In this document: in pieces, positions 55,534 through 64,000 of the stretch
Layout: each line of letters opens with the position of its first letter
How positions within the stretch are numbered: the stretch's first letter is position 1
NCBI RefSeq assembly: GCF_000376825.1
Contig: NZ_AQXW01000004.1
Coordinates: 1 to 64,000, forward strand
DNA: 64,000 nt
Direction: 5' to 3'
Origin: Demetria terragena DSM 11295
GTDB taxonomy: Bacteria; Actinomycetota; Actinomycetes; Actinomycetales; Dermatophilaceae
Made by a program: the position numbers and the translations under genes
The notes under the pieces: model-generated
What the model was told of the DNA's origin: nothing
Database searches by the model: none
What the model saw: only the letters and a program-made list of their open reading frames with translations

Positions 55534-58500
55534 TGCCGAAGAGTGACGACATCAAGAGCGTGCTGGTGATCGGTTCTGGCCCGATCGTCATCGGGCAGGC
55601 GTGCGAGTTTGACTACTCCGGCACGCAGGCGTGCCGGGTGCTTCGCGAGGAAGGCATTCGCGTCGTCCTGGTCAACTCCAACCCGGCCACGATCATGACG
55701 GACCCGGAGTTTGCTGACGCGACCTACGTCGAGCCCATCACCCCGGAGATGATCGAACAGATCATCGCCAAGGAGCGTCCCGACGCCGTCCTCGCGACCC
55801 TGGGTGGACAGACAGCGCTGAACGCGGCGATCGCCCTGCACGACAGTGGAATCCTCGAGAAGTACAATTGCCCCCTCATCGGTGCCAGCGTTGAAGCCAT
55901 TCAACTGGGCGAGGACCGGGAACGCTTCAAGGGCGTCGTCGAACGATGCGGTGCCGAGTCAGCACAGTCGATCATTTGCAACGCGAACGAGGCCCCAGCC
56001 GGAGCCTCGGCGCACGAAAAGGTCGAGTTCGCGCTGGAGCGGACGCTTGCTGCCGCGGACACGCTGGGTTATCCCGTGGTGGTACGTCCGTCGTTCACCA
56101 TGGGCGGCCTCGGCTCTGGATTCGCCTACACCCCAGAAGAATTGCGCCGCATGGCAGGCGCAGGGCTGCAAGCCAGCCCGACCACCGAAGTGCTCCTTGA
56201 AGAGTCGATTCTTGGCTGGAAGGAGTACGAACTGGAGGTCATGCGCGACCACGCTGACAACGTGGTGGTCGTATGTTCCATCGAGAATCTGGACCCCATG
56301 GGGGTGCACACCGGCGACTCCATCACGGTCGCCCCGGCGTTGACGCTCACCGACCGTGAATACCAGCGCCTGCGTGACATCGGTATCGCCGTCATCCGCG
56401 AGGTTGGAGTGGAGACTGGCGGCTGCAACATTCAGTTCGCGGTGAACCCTGCGGACGGGCGAATCATCGTCATCGAAATGAACCCACGGGTCTCTCGGTC
56501 GAGCGCGCTGGCTTCAAAGGCGACTGGATTCCCGATCGCCAAGATCGCGGCGAAGATGGCGATCGGCTACACCCTCGATGAGGTGCCCAACGACATCACG
56601 AAAGAAACCCCGGCATCCTTCGAGCCCACGCTCGACTATGTCGTGGTGAAGGTCCCGCGGTTTGCCTTCGAGAAGTTCCCGGCTGCCGACCCCACGCTGA
56701 CGACGACCATGAAGTCGGTGGGTGAGGCGATGGCGATCGGGCGGAACTTCACCGAGGCGTTCCAGAAGGCACTGCGCTCGAGCGAGCGTAAGGACTCCAC
56801 GTTCCACTGGGGCCCCGACTCCCGACCGACGACCGAGATGGCACGAGCCCTCTTGGAGGAAGCGCAGGTTCCCACTGACGGCCGAATCCTGTTGGTGCAG
56901 CAGGCACTTCGCGGAGGACTGTCAGTTGAGGAAGTCTTCGAGGCGACCAAGATTGACCCGTGGTTCCTCGACCAGATGCAACTCATCAACGACGTCGCGG
57001 AGCAGATCGCGCAGACCCAACAGCTCACCGCGGACACGTTGAAACTCGCCAAACGGCACGGCTTCAGCGACGCCCAAATCAGTCAACTCTCGAAGACGCC
57101 CGAGGCCGTGGTGCGCGGTGTTCGGCATGCCTTGGGTATCCGGCCGGTCTACAAGACCGTTGATACCTGCGCTGCCGAGTTCGCGGCCCAGACGCCGTAC
57201 TACTACTCCTCCTACGACGAGGAGTCTGAGGTGCTGCCGCGAGAGCGACCCGCCGTCATCATCCTGGGCTCTGGGCCCAACCGCATCGGGCAGGGCGTGG
57301 AATTCGACTACTCCTGTGTCCACGCGTCATTCGCGTTGCGCGACCAGGGCTTTGACACCGTCATGGTCAACTGCAACCCAGAGACCGTGTCCACCGACTA
57401 CGACACCTCCAGCAGGCTCTACTTCGAGCCGCTGACCCTGGAGGACGTCCTCGAGGTCGTGCACGCCGAGCGGGCCGCCGGGCCGATCGCGGGCGTGATC
57501 GTTCAGCTGGGCGGTCAAACCCCGCTGGGTCTGGCCCGCGCATTGAAGGCCGAGGGAGTGCCGATTGTCGGTACATCTCCTGAGGCGATCGATCTCGCGG
57601 AAGATCGGGGAGCCTTTGGCCGCGTGCTCGCTGAGGCCGAGCTGCCCGCGCCGCGGCATGGCATGGCATACAGCGCGGATGAGGCGGTCGAGGTCGCCAA
57701 GGAGATTGGCTTCCCGGTCCTGGTACGCCCCTCCTACGTCCTGGGTGGACGCGGCATGGAGATCGTCTATGACGATGCCACGCTGAAGGATTACGTCACC
57801 CGGGCCACGACGGCCTCACCGGAATACCCGGTGCTGGTCGATCGCTTCCTCGACGAAGCAATCGAGATCGACGTCGACGCGTTGTACGACGGCCAAGAGA
57901 TGTACCTCGGCGGAATCATGGAGCACATCGAGGAAGCCGGAATCCACTCCGGTGACTCAGCCTGCGTGCTGCCCCCCGTCACTCTCGGGCAGGGCGAGCT
58001 CGACCGCGTTCGTCGCTCCACCTTGGCCCTGGCCGAGGGAATTGGTGTACGTGGCCTCATGAATGTGCAGTTCGCCTTGGCGCAGGACGTGCTCTATGTG
58101 TTGGAGGCCAACCCTCGCGCCAGCCGCACCGTGCCGTTCGTGGCCAAAGCGACTGGGGTGCAGGTCGCGAAGGCTGCAGCACGCATCATGCTGGGCAGTT
58201 CGATCCAGGAGCTGCGTGACGAAGGCATGCTGCCGCCCTCCGGTGATGGTGGCGCCATGCCGGTGCACGCGCCGGTCAGCGTCAAGGAGGCGATTCTGCC
58301 GTTCAAGCGGTTCCGCACTCGGGAAGGTGCTGTCGTCGACACCTTGCTCGGACCAGAGATGCGAAGCACCGGCGAAGTCATGGGCATTGACGCTGACTTC
58401 GGTACGGCTTTTGCCAAGAGCCAACTCGGATCAGTGACCGGTCTGCCAGAAAAGGGAACAATCTTCGTGTCGGTAGCCAACCGGGATAAGCGAGCCATGA

Positions 58501-58907
58501 TCTTCCCCGTGAAGCGGCTGGCAGACCTCGGGTTCCGGTTGCTTGCGACCTCTGGCACCGCAGATGTTTTGCGGCGCAACGGCATTCGGGCAGAGGTCGT
58601 GCTCAAGCAGCATGAGACGGTTCGTGGTGAGGGTCAGGAATCGATCGTTGACCACATCCTGGCGGGCGAGGTCGACATGGTGTTCAACACCCCGTCGGGT
58701 CAAGATGCCCGGGCAGATGGTTACGAGATTCGGGCCGCTACGACGAGCATGGACAAGCCGATCATCACGACGGTTCAGCAACTGGGCGCCGCAGTGCAGG
58801 GCATTGAAGCGAGCCGAGCGGGCACGCCCGGTGTGAAGTCGCTGCAGGAGCATGCACGAGACCTGGATCTGTTTGGTCGCAACGGAACTGGCGAGCCCAA
58901 CGAATGA
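55533..58907 (+). CDS. carB: Carbamoyl-phosphate synthase large subunit
   Basis: 1124 residues. Two ATP-grasp halves, the first with [20 protein letters not shown] and [18 protein letters not shown], the second with [20 protein letters not shown] and [20 protein letters not shown], separated by an oligomerisation domain; a C-terminal MGS-like allosteric domain ([20 protein letters not shown]) that in relatives senses UMP or ornithine. It makes carbamoyl phosphate for both pyrimidines and arginine. Its stop overlaps pyrK. Confidence 0.97.
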   Translation: MPKSDDIKSVLVIGSGPIVIGQACEFDYSGTQACRVLREEGIRVVLVNSNPATIMTDPEFADATYVEPITPEMIEQIIAKERPDAVLATLGGQTALNAAIALHDSGILEKYNCPLIGASVEAIQLGEDRERFKGVVERCGAESAQSIICNANEAPAGASAHEKVEFALERTLAAADTLGYPVVVRPSFTMGGLGSGFAYTPEELRRMAGAGLQASPTTEVLLEESILGWKEYELEVMRDHADNVVVVCSIENLDPMGVHTGDSITVAPALTLTDREYQRLRDIGIAVIREVGVETGGCNIQFAVNPADGRIIVIEMNPRVSRSSALASKATGFPIAKIAAKMAIGYTLDEVPNDITKETPASFEPTLDYVVVKVPRFAFEKFPAADPTLTTTMKSVGEAMAIGRNFTEAFQKALRSSERKDSTFHWGPDSRPTTEMARALLEEAQVPTDGRILLVQQALRGGLSVEEVFEATKIDPWFLDQMQLINDVAEQIAQTQQLTADTLKLAKRHGFSDAQISQLSKTPEAVVRGVRHALGIRPVYKTVDTCAAEFAAQTPYYYSSYDEESEVLPRERPAVIILGSGPNRIGQGVEFDYSCVHASFALRDQGFDTVMVNCNPETVSTDYDTSSRLYFEPLTLEDVLEVVHAERAAGPIAGVIVQLGGQTPLGLARALKAEGVPIVGTSPEAIDLAEDRGAFGRVLAEAELPAPRHGMAYSADEAVEVAKEIGFPVLVRPSYVLGGRGMEIVYDDATLKDYVTRATTASPEYPVLVDRFLDEAIEIDVDALYDGQEMYLGGIMEHIEEAGIHSGDSACVLPPVTLGQGELDRVRRSTLALAEGIGVRGLMNVQFALAQDVLYVLEANPRASRTVPFVAKATGVQVAKAAARIMLGSSIQELRDEGMLPPSGDGGAMPVHAPVSVKEAILPFKRFRTREGAVVDTLLGPEMRSTGEVMGIDADFGTAFAKSQLGSVTGLPEKGTIFVSVANRDKRAMIFPVKRLADLGFRLLATSGTADVLRRNGIRAEVVLKQHETVRGEGQESIVDHILAGEVDMVFNTPSGQDARADGYEIRAATTSMDKPIITTVQQLGAAVQGIEASRAGTPGVKSLQEHARDLDLFGRNGTGEPNE

Positions 58908-59746
58908 CCACCGCCGTCGCTGGCGAACTCATCGCGACGCGTAAGGCGGGTGCGTTCACCCTCCTGACCTTCGTGGCTCCCGGCGTTGGCGAATCGGCGC
59001 GGCCCGGACAGTTGGTGTCGGTGGCTGTTGGCGACGCCTCAACCGCGTTGGTCGCACGTCGCACCCTGCCACTGCGCGGCGTGACGCCCAGCGGGACCTA
59101 TGGAGGTACGGCAGAGGTTGTGGTCGATGCCGAACGCGACCCAGGGGAGAGGTGGTTGGCGGATCGCCGGGTTCACGACGAGGTACACCTCATCGGTCCC
59201 CTGGGTCGGCCGTTTCCGTTGCCACAGCAGTCCGTCCCCTGCCTCCTGGTTGGCGTAGACACGGCGGCGGCCTCGCTAACCTGGCTCGCGCGGGCACTGC
59301 GCGATCGGGGCTGCGCGGTTGACCTGGTGATTGCCGGTGCCGATGACCGCCATCTGCTCGACGTCATCGAAGCTCGTCGACTCGTCGGCAATGTGACTGC
59401 GGTGACACCAGACTCGGGCGGCCACGCCGGAGCGCAGCGATCCCTGCGGAAGGCGGTGCGCGATGGCATCCGCAGGCAGGACTCCGCCATTGTCTATGCA
59501 TCTGCTGGCGCTCGTGATCTCGCGCAGATCGTGGCGGTGGCCGACGAACTTCACGTCGTGGCGCAAGTATCGGTCCATGAAGACATGCCATGCGGAACTG
59601 GTTTATGTCAGGCATGCCTCGTGCCGGTCCGAGATCGCGACCTGACGGTTCACAGCATCCGGGCGTGTTCCGACGGACCGGTCGTGCGCGGCGACCGCGT
59701 GGTCTGGGACCAGTACCTCGACGGGTTGGGCGAGGTCGTCTCATGA
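58904..59746 (+). CDS. pyrK: Dihydroorotate dehydrogenase electron-transfer subunit PyrK
   Basis: 280 residues. FAD-binding barrel ([30 protein letters not shown]), NAD-binding half beginning [22 protein letters not shown], and the C-terminal 2Fe-2S loop [19 protein letters not shown] with the last Cys in [11 protein letters not shown]. It passes electrons from the catalytic subunit to NAD in class 1B enzymes. ATG overlaps carB's stop, and its stop overlaps pyrD. Confidence 0.92.
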   Translation: MTTAVAGELIATRKAGAFTLLTFVAPGVGESARPGQLVSVAVGDASTALVARRTLPLRGVTPSGTYGGTAEVVVDAERDPGERWLADRRVHDEVHLIGPLGRPFPLPQQSVPCLLVGVDTAAASLTWLARALRDRGCAVDLVIAGADDRHLLDVIEARRLVGNVTAVTPDSGGHAGAQRSLRKAVRDGIRRQDSAIVYASAGARDLAQIVAVADELHVVAQVSVHEDMPCGTGLCQACLVPVRDRDLTVHSIRACSDGPVVRGDRVVWDQYLDGLGEVVS

Positions 59747-60693
59747 CGGCCATCAAGCCATCGCTAGCCGTCAACACCGCTGGGTTGGACCTGGCCTTGC
59801 CGATCATGGCCGCCGCCGGGTGTGGTGGATTCGGCCAAGATCTCGCCCGGCTCGGAGTGCTCAGCCACCTGGGCGCGTTGGTGACCCCGTCCATTAGCGC
59901 CCGATCGCACGCGACGGCGCATCGCGTCCGACTCCAGGAAGCACCCAGCAGTTTGGTGTTACCGACGGACTGGCCCAGTGTCGGGACGAACTCGCTCAAG
60001 GCTGACGCGCTGCCCTGGGACGTGGAGGGCGCCGTACCCGTGGTGGCGTCGCTCGTCGGCACCACGAGCAACGAATTCGGATCTGCAGCAGCTGGTTTGC
60101 GTCGCCAGACCGCGTTGCGTCACATCATGGGGGTCGAGGTCAACCTCGGCTGCCCCGACGCAACAAATCGCGGAATTCCGTTCTCGCACGCCGATTTTGC
60201 CGCGACGAAGGTGGTTTCCCGAGTCCGCGAGGAGCTGCCGCGCGACATCCCGGTCATCGCCAAGCTGAGCGCGGACGTGAGCGATCTCGTCGCGATCGCC
60301 CGTGGGTGTGTGAAGTCCGGCGCAGCAGGAATTGTGGTGACGGGGCCGCTACGGGCCCTGGCCATGAGCGGAACCCGACTGTCGCTGCCTGCTGAATCTA
60401 CCGGCTTGGCCGGGCCTGCCCTGCTGCCGGTGACGCTCCGAGCCGTGTACGACCTGACGCGCGCCATCCGCGAGGGGCGGCTTCCGTCGGTCGCGGTCAT
60501 CGCCGTCGGCGGCATCTCGACCGGCCAGCAGGTCGCCCAAGCCATGGCGGTGGGTGCCTCAGCCGTGCAAGTTGGCACCGCGCTGATTCATGACCCGGGC
60601 TCACTGGCCACACTTGCCCAAGACCTGTCAGCAGTCCTGACCGCCCACGACCTGACGGATGTCCGCGATCTGGTGGGGTTGGCCCACACCTGA
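59743..60693 (+). CDS. pyrD: Divergent class 1 dihydroorotate dehydrogenase catalytic subunit
   Basis: 316 residues, FMN TIM barrel. MAAAGCGGFGQDLARLG replaces the usual AAG start; FMN Lys is in PVIAKLSADVSDLV; AVGGISTGQQVAQAMAVGAS AVQVGTALI is the phosphate site. The catalytic loop reads VNLGCPDATN: the Cys base is kept but the following Asn is Asp, and the second orotate-binding Asn segment reads IVVTGPLRAL. So the active site is altered from textbook class 1. Context (overlapping pyrK, followed by pyrF) still argues for dihydroorotate oxidation. ATG overlaps pyrK by 4 nt. Confidence 0.85.
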   Translation: MTAIKPSLAVNTAGLDLALPIMAAAGCGGFGQDLARLGVLSHLGALVTPSISARSHATAHRVRLQEAPSSLVLPTDWPSVGTNSLKADALPWDVEGAVPVVASLVGTTSNEFGSAAAGLRRQTALRHIMGVEVNLGCPDATNRGIPFSHADFAATKVVSRVREELPRDIPVIAKLSADVSDLVAIARGCVKSGAAGIVVTGPLRALAMSGTRLSLPAESTGLAGPALLPVTLRAVYDLTRAIREGRLPSVAVIAVGGISTGQQVAQAMAVGASAVQVGTALIHDPGSLATLAQDLSAVLTAHDLTDVRDLVGLAHT

Positions 60694-60724
60694 TGAATCT
60701 GGGCTCAGACCGAAGGAGAGATAC

Positions 60725-61582
60725 GTGATCGACGCAAGCCAGGCCTACGGCGCTCGATTGGGCGCGGCCGTGGATGCTCACGGCCCGCTCTGCGTGGGTA
60801 TCGACCCACACGCCGGTTTGTTGAAGGCCTGGGGGCTGACCGACGACCTAGACGGGCTTCGGCGCTTTTGTGACACGGTGGTGGAGTCGTTGGCGGGACA
60901 GGTCGCACTGGCCAAACCGCAATCAGCCTTCTTCGAGCGGCACGGAGCGGGCGGGGTCGCCGTGTTGGAGCACACGCTGGCGATGCTGCGTGAGGTGGGA
61001 GTACTCAGCCTGCTTGACGTCAAGCGAGGCGATGTCGGGTCGACGATGGATGCCTACGCCGAGGCCTACCTCGCCGAGGATTCGCCGTTGCGCGCGGATG
61101 CGATCACGCTCAGCCCGTACCTGGGTGTCGGCTCCCTGCAGCCAGCATTTGACCTTGCGGACCAGACCGGCCGGGGAGTGTTTGTCCTGGCCTTGACCTC
61201 GAACCCCGAGGGCGCGTCCGTGCAGCGGGCCAGCCTGGACGGCATCAGCGTTGCGGGCTCGGTCATCGAGGCCGTGACCGCGCGCAACGTCCGGGAGCGC
61301 AGCGCGGGCAGGTTCGGCAGTACAGGGATGGTCGTGGGGGCGACCACCGGCAAGCACATCGCCGACCTGGGTCTCGGGGAAGCGTTGGCGGCTTCGCGCG
61401 CACCATTACTCGCCCCCGGCTTGGGCGCCCAGGGCGCGGATGTCGACGACCTCGATCGCGGCTTCGGTTCGGCGTACCCCTTGGTGCTGCCGTCTTCCTC
61501 GCGGGGAATTCTTGAGGCAGGTCCCTCGCCTGCGGGACTGCGCGCCGCCATCAGACGACAGGCCGATGACCTCCAGGGTTGA
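60725..61582 (+). CDS. pyrF: Orotidine-5'-phosphate decarboxylase (group 2)
   Basis: 285 residues. CVGIDPHAGLLKAWGLTDDL (substrate Asp), FAKPQ-like VALAKPQSAFFERHG, catalytic loop LLDVKRGDVGSTMDAYAEAY (Asp-Lys-Asp), and VVGATTGKHIADL and LLAPGLGAQGADVDDL. The long form with DxKRGD is that of group 2 enzymes of actinobacteria. It makes UMP. GTG 60725 has AAGGAGAG 7 bases upstream. It is the last enzyme of the operon; orotate phosphoribosyltransferase (pyrE) is not in the window. Confidence 0.95.
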   Translation: MIDASQAYGARLGAAVDAHGPLCVGIDPHAGLLKAWGLTDDLDGLRRFCDTVVESLAGQVALAKPQSAFFERHGAGGVAVLEHTLAMLREVGVLSLLDVKRGDVGSTMDAYAEAYLAEDSPLRADAITLSPYLGVGSLQPAFDLADQTGRGVFVLALTSNPEGASVQRASLDGISVAGSVIEAVTARNVRERSAGRFGSTGMVVGATTGKHIADLGLGEALAASRAPLLAPGLGAQGADVDDLDRGFGSAYPLVLPSSSRGILEAGPSPAGLRAAIRRQADDLQG

Positions 61583-61599
61583 GGTGAGGCACGCTCTGC

Positions 61600-61605
61600 C
61601 ATAGT
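61600..61605 (+). promoter_or_regulatory. Possible -10 box of leaderless VOC gene transcript
   Basis: CATAGT, seven bases before the ATG at 61613, with no Shine-Dalgarno between. Confidence 0.4.
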
Positions 61606-61612
61606 CACCACC

Positions 61613-62032
61613 ATGGATCAACGGGTCTCCTTCATCACCCTCGCCGTGCGCGACCTCGCCGAGTCACGGCGGTTCTATGTCGATGGGCTTGGATGGAACC
61701 CGGAGTTGGAGGAGCCGGGGGAGGTCTTGATGTTCCGTGCGGGGCCGCAACTGATCTTGTCGCTTTGGGTTCGCTCGGAGTTTGCCCGCGAGGTAGGCGA
61801 ACCCTACGACGGCCGAGGCATCGTACCGATCACCCTCTCGCACAACGTTTCTCGCCCGGAGGAGGTGGACGCGATTTTGGTGGATGCGCAACGGGCGGGT
61901 GCCTCAGAGGTGGGCGCCGCTCAAGAACGTGCGTGGGGTGGCTACACCGGGTACTTCGCTGACCCGGACGGTTTCCGTTGGGAAGTGGCCCACAACCCAG
62001 GTCCGATTGGTCTGTCTGTCCTTCCGACCTGA
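61613..62032 (+). CDS. VOC (glyoxalase/bleomycin-resistance) family protein
   Basis: 139 residues. Two beta-alpha-beta-beta-beta units: VSFITLAVRDLAESRRFYVD GLGW in the first and GAAQERAWGGYTGYFADPDG FRWEVAHNP in the second, with the metal-type Glu at WEVAH. In place of the first His stands Thr (FITLAV), so metal binding is uncertain. Function could be a resistance protein or small-molecule lyase; unknown. It stands alone between pyrF and mihF. Confidence 0.85.
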   Translation: MDQRVSFITLAVRDLAESRRFYVDGLGWNPELEEPGEVLMFRAGPQLILSLWVRSEFAREVGEPYDGRGIVPITLSHNVSRPEEVDAILVDAQRAGASEVGAAQERAWGGYTGYFADPDGFRWEVAHNPGPIGLSVLPT

Positions 62033-62085
62033 GCCGACCCAACCCCGCGTTGCTCGCTTCTGGCGGACTCGCTAGGTTCGAGCGA

Positions 62086-62101
62086 ACACCGTCGACGGTG
62101 T
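62086..62101. promoter_or_regulatory. 16-bp perfect palindrome upstream of mihF
   Basis: ACACCGTCGACGGTGT. It lies just after a possible promoter TTGCTC (62050-62055), 17 bases, TAGGTT (62073-62078), so would be at the 5' end of the mihF mRNA or a protein-binding site. The remainder of the 62033-62157 gap shows nothing else but the mihF ribosome binding site. Confidence 0.45.
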
Positions 62102-62157
62102 CGAGATGGTGACGCGCACGGTCGCGTCGGCAGGTGACGACAGGAGGAGTTGGACTC

Positions 62158-62478
62158 GTGGCACTTCCTTCACTGACCCCCGAGCAACGCGCGGAGGCAT
62201 TAGAGAAGGCTGCCAGGGCTCGGCGTGAGCGGGCAGCGGTCAAGAATCGGCTGAAGCACGCCCAGGGTTCCCTGCGCGAGGTGATCGAGAGTGGCAGGAC
62301 CAACGAGGTCATCGGAAAGATGAAGGTATCCGCCCTGCTGGAGTCCTTGCCCGGAGTGGGCCGGGTACGCGCCCGACACATCATGGCCGAGGTCGGTATC
62401 TCGGAGAGCCGGCGCGTGCGTGGACTCGGAGTCAACCAAACGGCCGCCCTCCTCCTCCGCTTCGAGAACCGAGTCTGA
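62158..62478 (+). CDS. mihF: Actinobacterial integration host factor MihF
   Basis: 106 residues. PSLTPEQRAEALEKAARARR ERAAVKNRLKHAQ and the C-terminal IGKMKVSALLESLPGVGRVR ARHIMAEVGISESRRVRGLG match mycobacterial mIHF, a nucleoid protein with a helix-two-turn-helix DNA-binding domain, unrelated to HU/IHF. GTG 62158 has AGGAGGAG 9 bases upstream and gives the conserved start. The pyrF-mihF-gmk-rpoZ order is conserved in the phylum. Confidence 0.95.
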   Translation: MALPSLTPEQRAEALEKAARARRERAAVKNRLKHAQGSLREVIESGRTNEVIGKMKVSALLESLPGVGRVRARHIMAEVGISESRRVRGLGVNQTAALLLRFENRV

Positions 62479-62484
62479 CCGCCC

Positions 62485-63099
62485 GTGACCGAGAACAAGG
62501 CGATAAACCAGGCGATGGCCCCCGCTACTTCTACCCAGCCGCTGGTTGTCCTCGCCGGCCCCACCGCAGTCGGCAAAGGCACCGTGGCGGCCTATATCCG
62601 GGAGAACTATCCCGAAGTCTGGCTCTCGGTGTCCGTGACCACCCGCCACCCACGACCGCGCGAGGTCGACGGGGTGCATTACCACTTCATCTCGCAAGAA
62701 GAGTTCGATCGACTCGACGCTGAGGGCGGACTGCTGGAGTCTGCTGTCGTGCACGGGCGTGCGTCATATGGAACACCCCGGCAACCAGTGCTCGACGCCA
62801 TCGCCGACGGAAGGCTCCCGCTGCTAGAGATTGACCTCCAAGGTGCACGCCAGGTACGGCAGCGGATGCCCGATGCCCACCTGGTCTTTCTCGAGCCGCC
62901 TTCATGGGAAGAACTCGTCCGCCGACTGGTGGGTCGGGGCACCGAGACGGAGCAAGAACGCGCGATTCGATTGGCTACCGCCCGGGAAGAACTGGCGGCA
63001 AAATCCGAGTTCGACCGCGCCATAGTCAACGACGATGTTCGGCGAGCGGCCGAGGAACTCGTACTATGGATGCGCAACCCCCAACGCGACGAGAGTTGA
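62485..63099 (+). CDS. gmk: Guanylate kinase
   Basis: 204 residues. P-loop [19 protein letters not shown]-binding [22 protein letters not shown] and [25 protein letters not shown], and lid [18 protein letters not shown]. The P-loop GPTAVGKGT differs slightly from the textbook GPSGAGKST, as in many actinobacteria. Phosphorylates GMP. GTG start 7 bases after mihF; an ATG at 62515 is an alternative lacking the 10-residue tail. Confidence 0.95.
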   Translation: MTENKAINQAMAPATSTQPLVVLAGPTAVGKGTVAAYIRENYPEVWLSVSVTTRHPRPREVDGVHYHFISQEEFDRLDAEGGLLESAVVHGRASYGTPRQPVLDAIADGRLPLLEIDLQGARQVRQRMPDAHLVFLEPPSWEELVRRLVGRGTETEQERAIRLATAREELAAKSEFDRAIVNDDVRRAAEELVLWMRNPQRDES

Positions 63100-63105
63100 A
63101 CACCT

Positions 63106-63369
63106 GTGTCTGGCACAAAGGCCGCCCCCGAAGGCATCACGAACCCCCCGATCGACGACCTGCTTCAGCTCGCTGACAGCAAGTACGCCTTGGTCATCTA
63201 CTCAGCTAAGCGCGCCCGTCAGATCAACGCCTACTACTCCCAGCTCTCCGAAGGACTGCTGGAGTATGTCGGGCCGCTGGTCGACTCACAGGTCAACGAC
63301 AAGCCGTTGTCGGTGTCGCTACGCGAGATCAACGAGCGCCTCCTCACGATGGAGCGCCAGGAAGCCTGA
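63106..63369 (+). CDS. rpoZ: RNA polymerase omega subunit
   Basis: 87 residues. [38 protein letters not shown] is the conserved omega core that clamps the beta-prime subunit; the C-terminus ([15 protein letters not shown]) is typical of actinobacteria. GTG start seven bases after gmk. It helps RNA polymerase assembly. Confidence 0.95.
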   Translation: MSGTKAAPEGITNPPIDDLLQLADSKYALVIYSAKRARQINAYYSQLSEGLLEYVGPLVDSQVNDKPLSVSLREINERLLTMERQEA

Positions 63370-63399
63370 GCCTCGGCTCAGGGCTCCCGCGCAAGCTGA

Positions 63400-64000
63400 A
63401 TGCGCATCGTTCTCGGTGTCAGCGGAGGCATCGCGGCGTACAAGGCGTGTCTGCTGCTGCGCCGCCTGTCGGAGCAAGGCCATGAGGTCACGGTCATTCC
63501 GACTGAGGCGGCGCTGCGCTTCGTCGGCGAACCAACCTGGGCGGCGCTCTCTGGCCGTCCGGTCCAACACGACGTGTGGACGTCCGTCCACGAGGTGCCG
63601 CACGTACGCCTGGGGCAGTCGGCCGACTTGGTCATCGTCGCTCCGGCCACGGCCGACCTGATCGCGAAGGCCGCGCACGGGTTGGCCGACGATTTGCTCA
63701 CCAACACTCTGCTGACGACGCAGGCGCCAGTGGTGATCGCGCCGGCGATGCATACCGAGATGTGGCAGCACGCGGCGACCCAGGCCAATGTTGCGACCCT
63801 ACGGGACCGCGGCCTGCACGTGATGGACCCCGCGAGCGGTCGACTCACTGGCTCCGATACCGGGCCAGGCCGGCTCGCCGAGCCCGAAGACATTGAGGCC
63901 TTCGCGCTGGCTGCCGTGCAGGAGAGCCTTGGCGCCGGTGGTGCTTCCGCATCATCAGCGCTCGATCTGGCCGGCACCCGGGTGCTGGTGAGCGCCGGTG
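63400..64000 (+). CDS. coaBC: CoaBC, phosphopantothenoylcysteine decarboxylase/synthase (3' truncated by window)
   Basis: The first 200 codons are in the window and the reading frame is open to the last base. RIVLGVSGGIAAYKACLLLR RL is the flavoprotein start, then IVAPATADLIAKAAHGLADD LL and VIAPAMHTEMWQHAATQANV, the CoaC active-site region with the PAMHxEMW form used by actinobacteria. ALDLAGTRVLVSAG begins the CoaB half. It makes 4'-phosphopantetheine in CoA synthesis. ATG 63400 has no strong ribosome binding site. Confidence 0.93.
   Translation, partial: MRIVLGVSGGIAAYKACLLLRRLSEQGHEVTVIPTEAALRFVGEPTWAALSGRPVQHDVWTSVHEVPHVRLGQSADLVIVAPATADLIAKAAHGLADDLLTNTLLTTQAPVVIAPAMHTEMWQHAATQANVATLRDRGLHVMDPASGRLTGSDTGPGRLAEPEDIEAFALAAVQESLGAGGASASSALDLAGTRVLVSAG

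Overview
This 64 kb window is a stretch of chromosome from a high-GC Gram-positive bacterium (Actinomycetota; gene content fits Propionibacteriales or a neighbouring order, but I cannot place it more finely). The evidence is the order TPR / HAD / tlyA / nadK / recN / steA / steB / pyrG / NUDIX, which matches the Rv1691-Rv1700 region of Mycobacterium tuberculosis, plus mihF-gmk-rpoZ-coaBC at the right end, frequent GTG starts, 4-nt ATGA/GTGA gene overlaps, and many -10 boxes lying 6-8 nt before a start codon (leaderless mRNAs). Almost everything is housekeeping chromosome. I see no prophage, CRISPR array, tRNA gene or classical insertion sequence.

Layout. 1-408: end of a 23S rRNA gene, a 5S rRNA gene and a strong terminator. 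458-15960: a long forward block for tRNA/rRNA modification, NAD kinase, DNA repair and cell envelope (tlyA, nadK, recN, steA, steB, a degenerate MraY-like membrane protein, a MurJ-like flippase, a GT4 glycosyltransferase, pyrG, NUDIX, a chloramphenicol-phosphotransferase-like kinase). 16023-22583: mostly reverse-strand accessory genes (long-form argG, two GNATs, a secreted cyclophilin, an alpha/beta hydrolase, a VapBC pair with a palindromic operator). 22648-25396: aspS behind a tRNA-Asp T-box leader, then a HAD phosphatase. 25435-28162: GNAT, an unrecognised protein, rarA. 28308-34468: an oligopeptide ABC transporter in the order oppC-A-B-D-F. 34485-35420: two arrays of a palindromic repeat in opposite orientation around a small GIY-YIG nuclease gene. 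35495-46330: alaS-ruvX-mltG-aroE-aroC-aroK-aroB, a reverse-strand FMN glutamate-synthase-like gene, efp-nusB. 46354-51456: an acyltransferase-like membrane protein, a SorC regulator divergent from a lone sugar-binding lipoprotein, and an NCS1 permease. 51472-61582: the complete de novo UMP operon pyrR-B-C-carA-carB-pyrK-pyrD-pyrF behind a PyrR-binding leader. 61613-64000: VOC protein, mihF, gmk, rpoZ and a truncated coaBC.

How the genes fit together. The two largest units are the shikimate set (aroE-C-K-B, coupled to mltG and ruvX) and the pyrimidine operon, in which every pathway enzyme except orotate phosphoribosyltransferase is present in overlapping genes. The most noteworthy non-housekeeping signals are (i) the GIY-YIG gene enclosed by inverted repeat arrays, whose repeat family also recurs at aspS and ychJ, (ii) the aspartate-specific translational T-box on aspS, and (iii) the MraY-like/MurJ-like/GT4 cluster next to steAB. 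All functional statements are by family resemblance read by eye; no database search was run.
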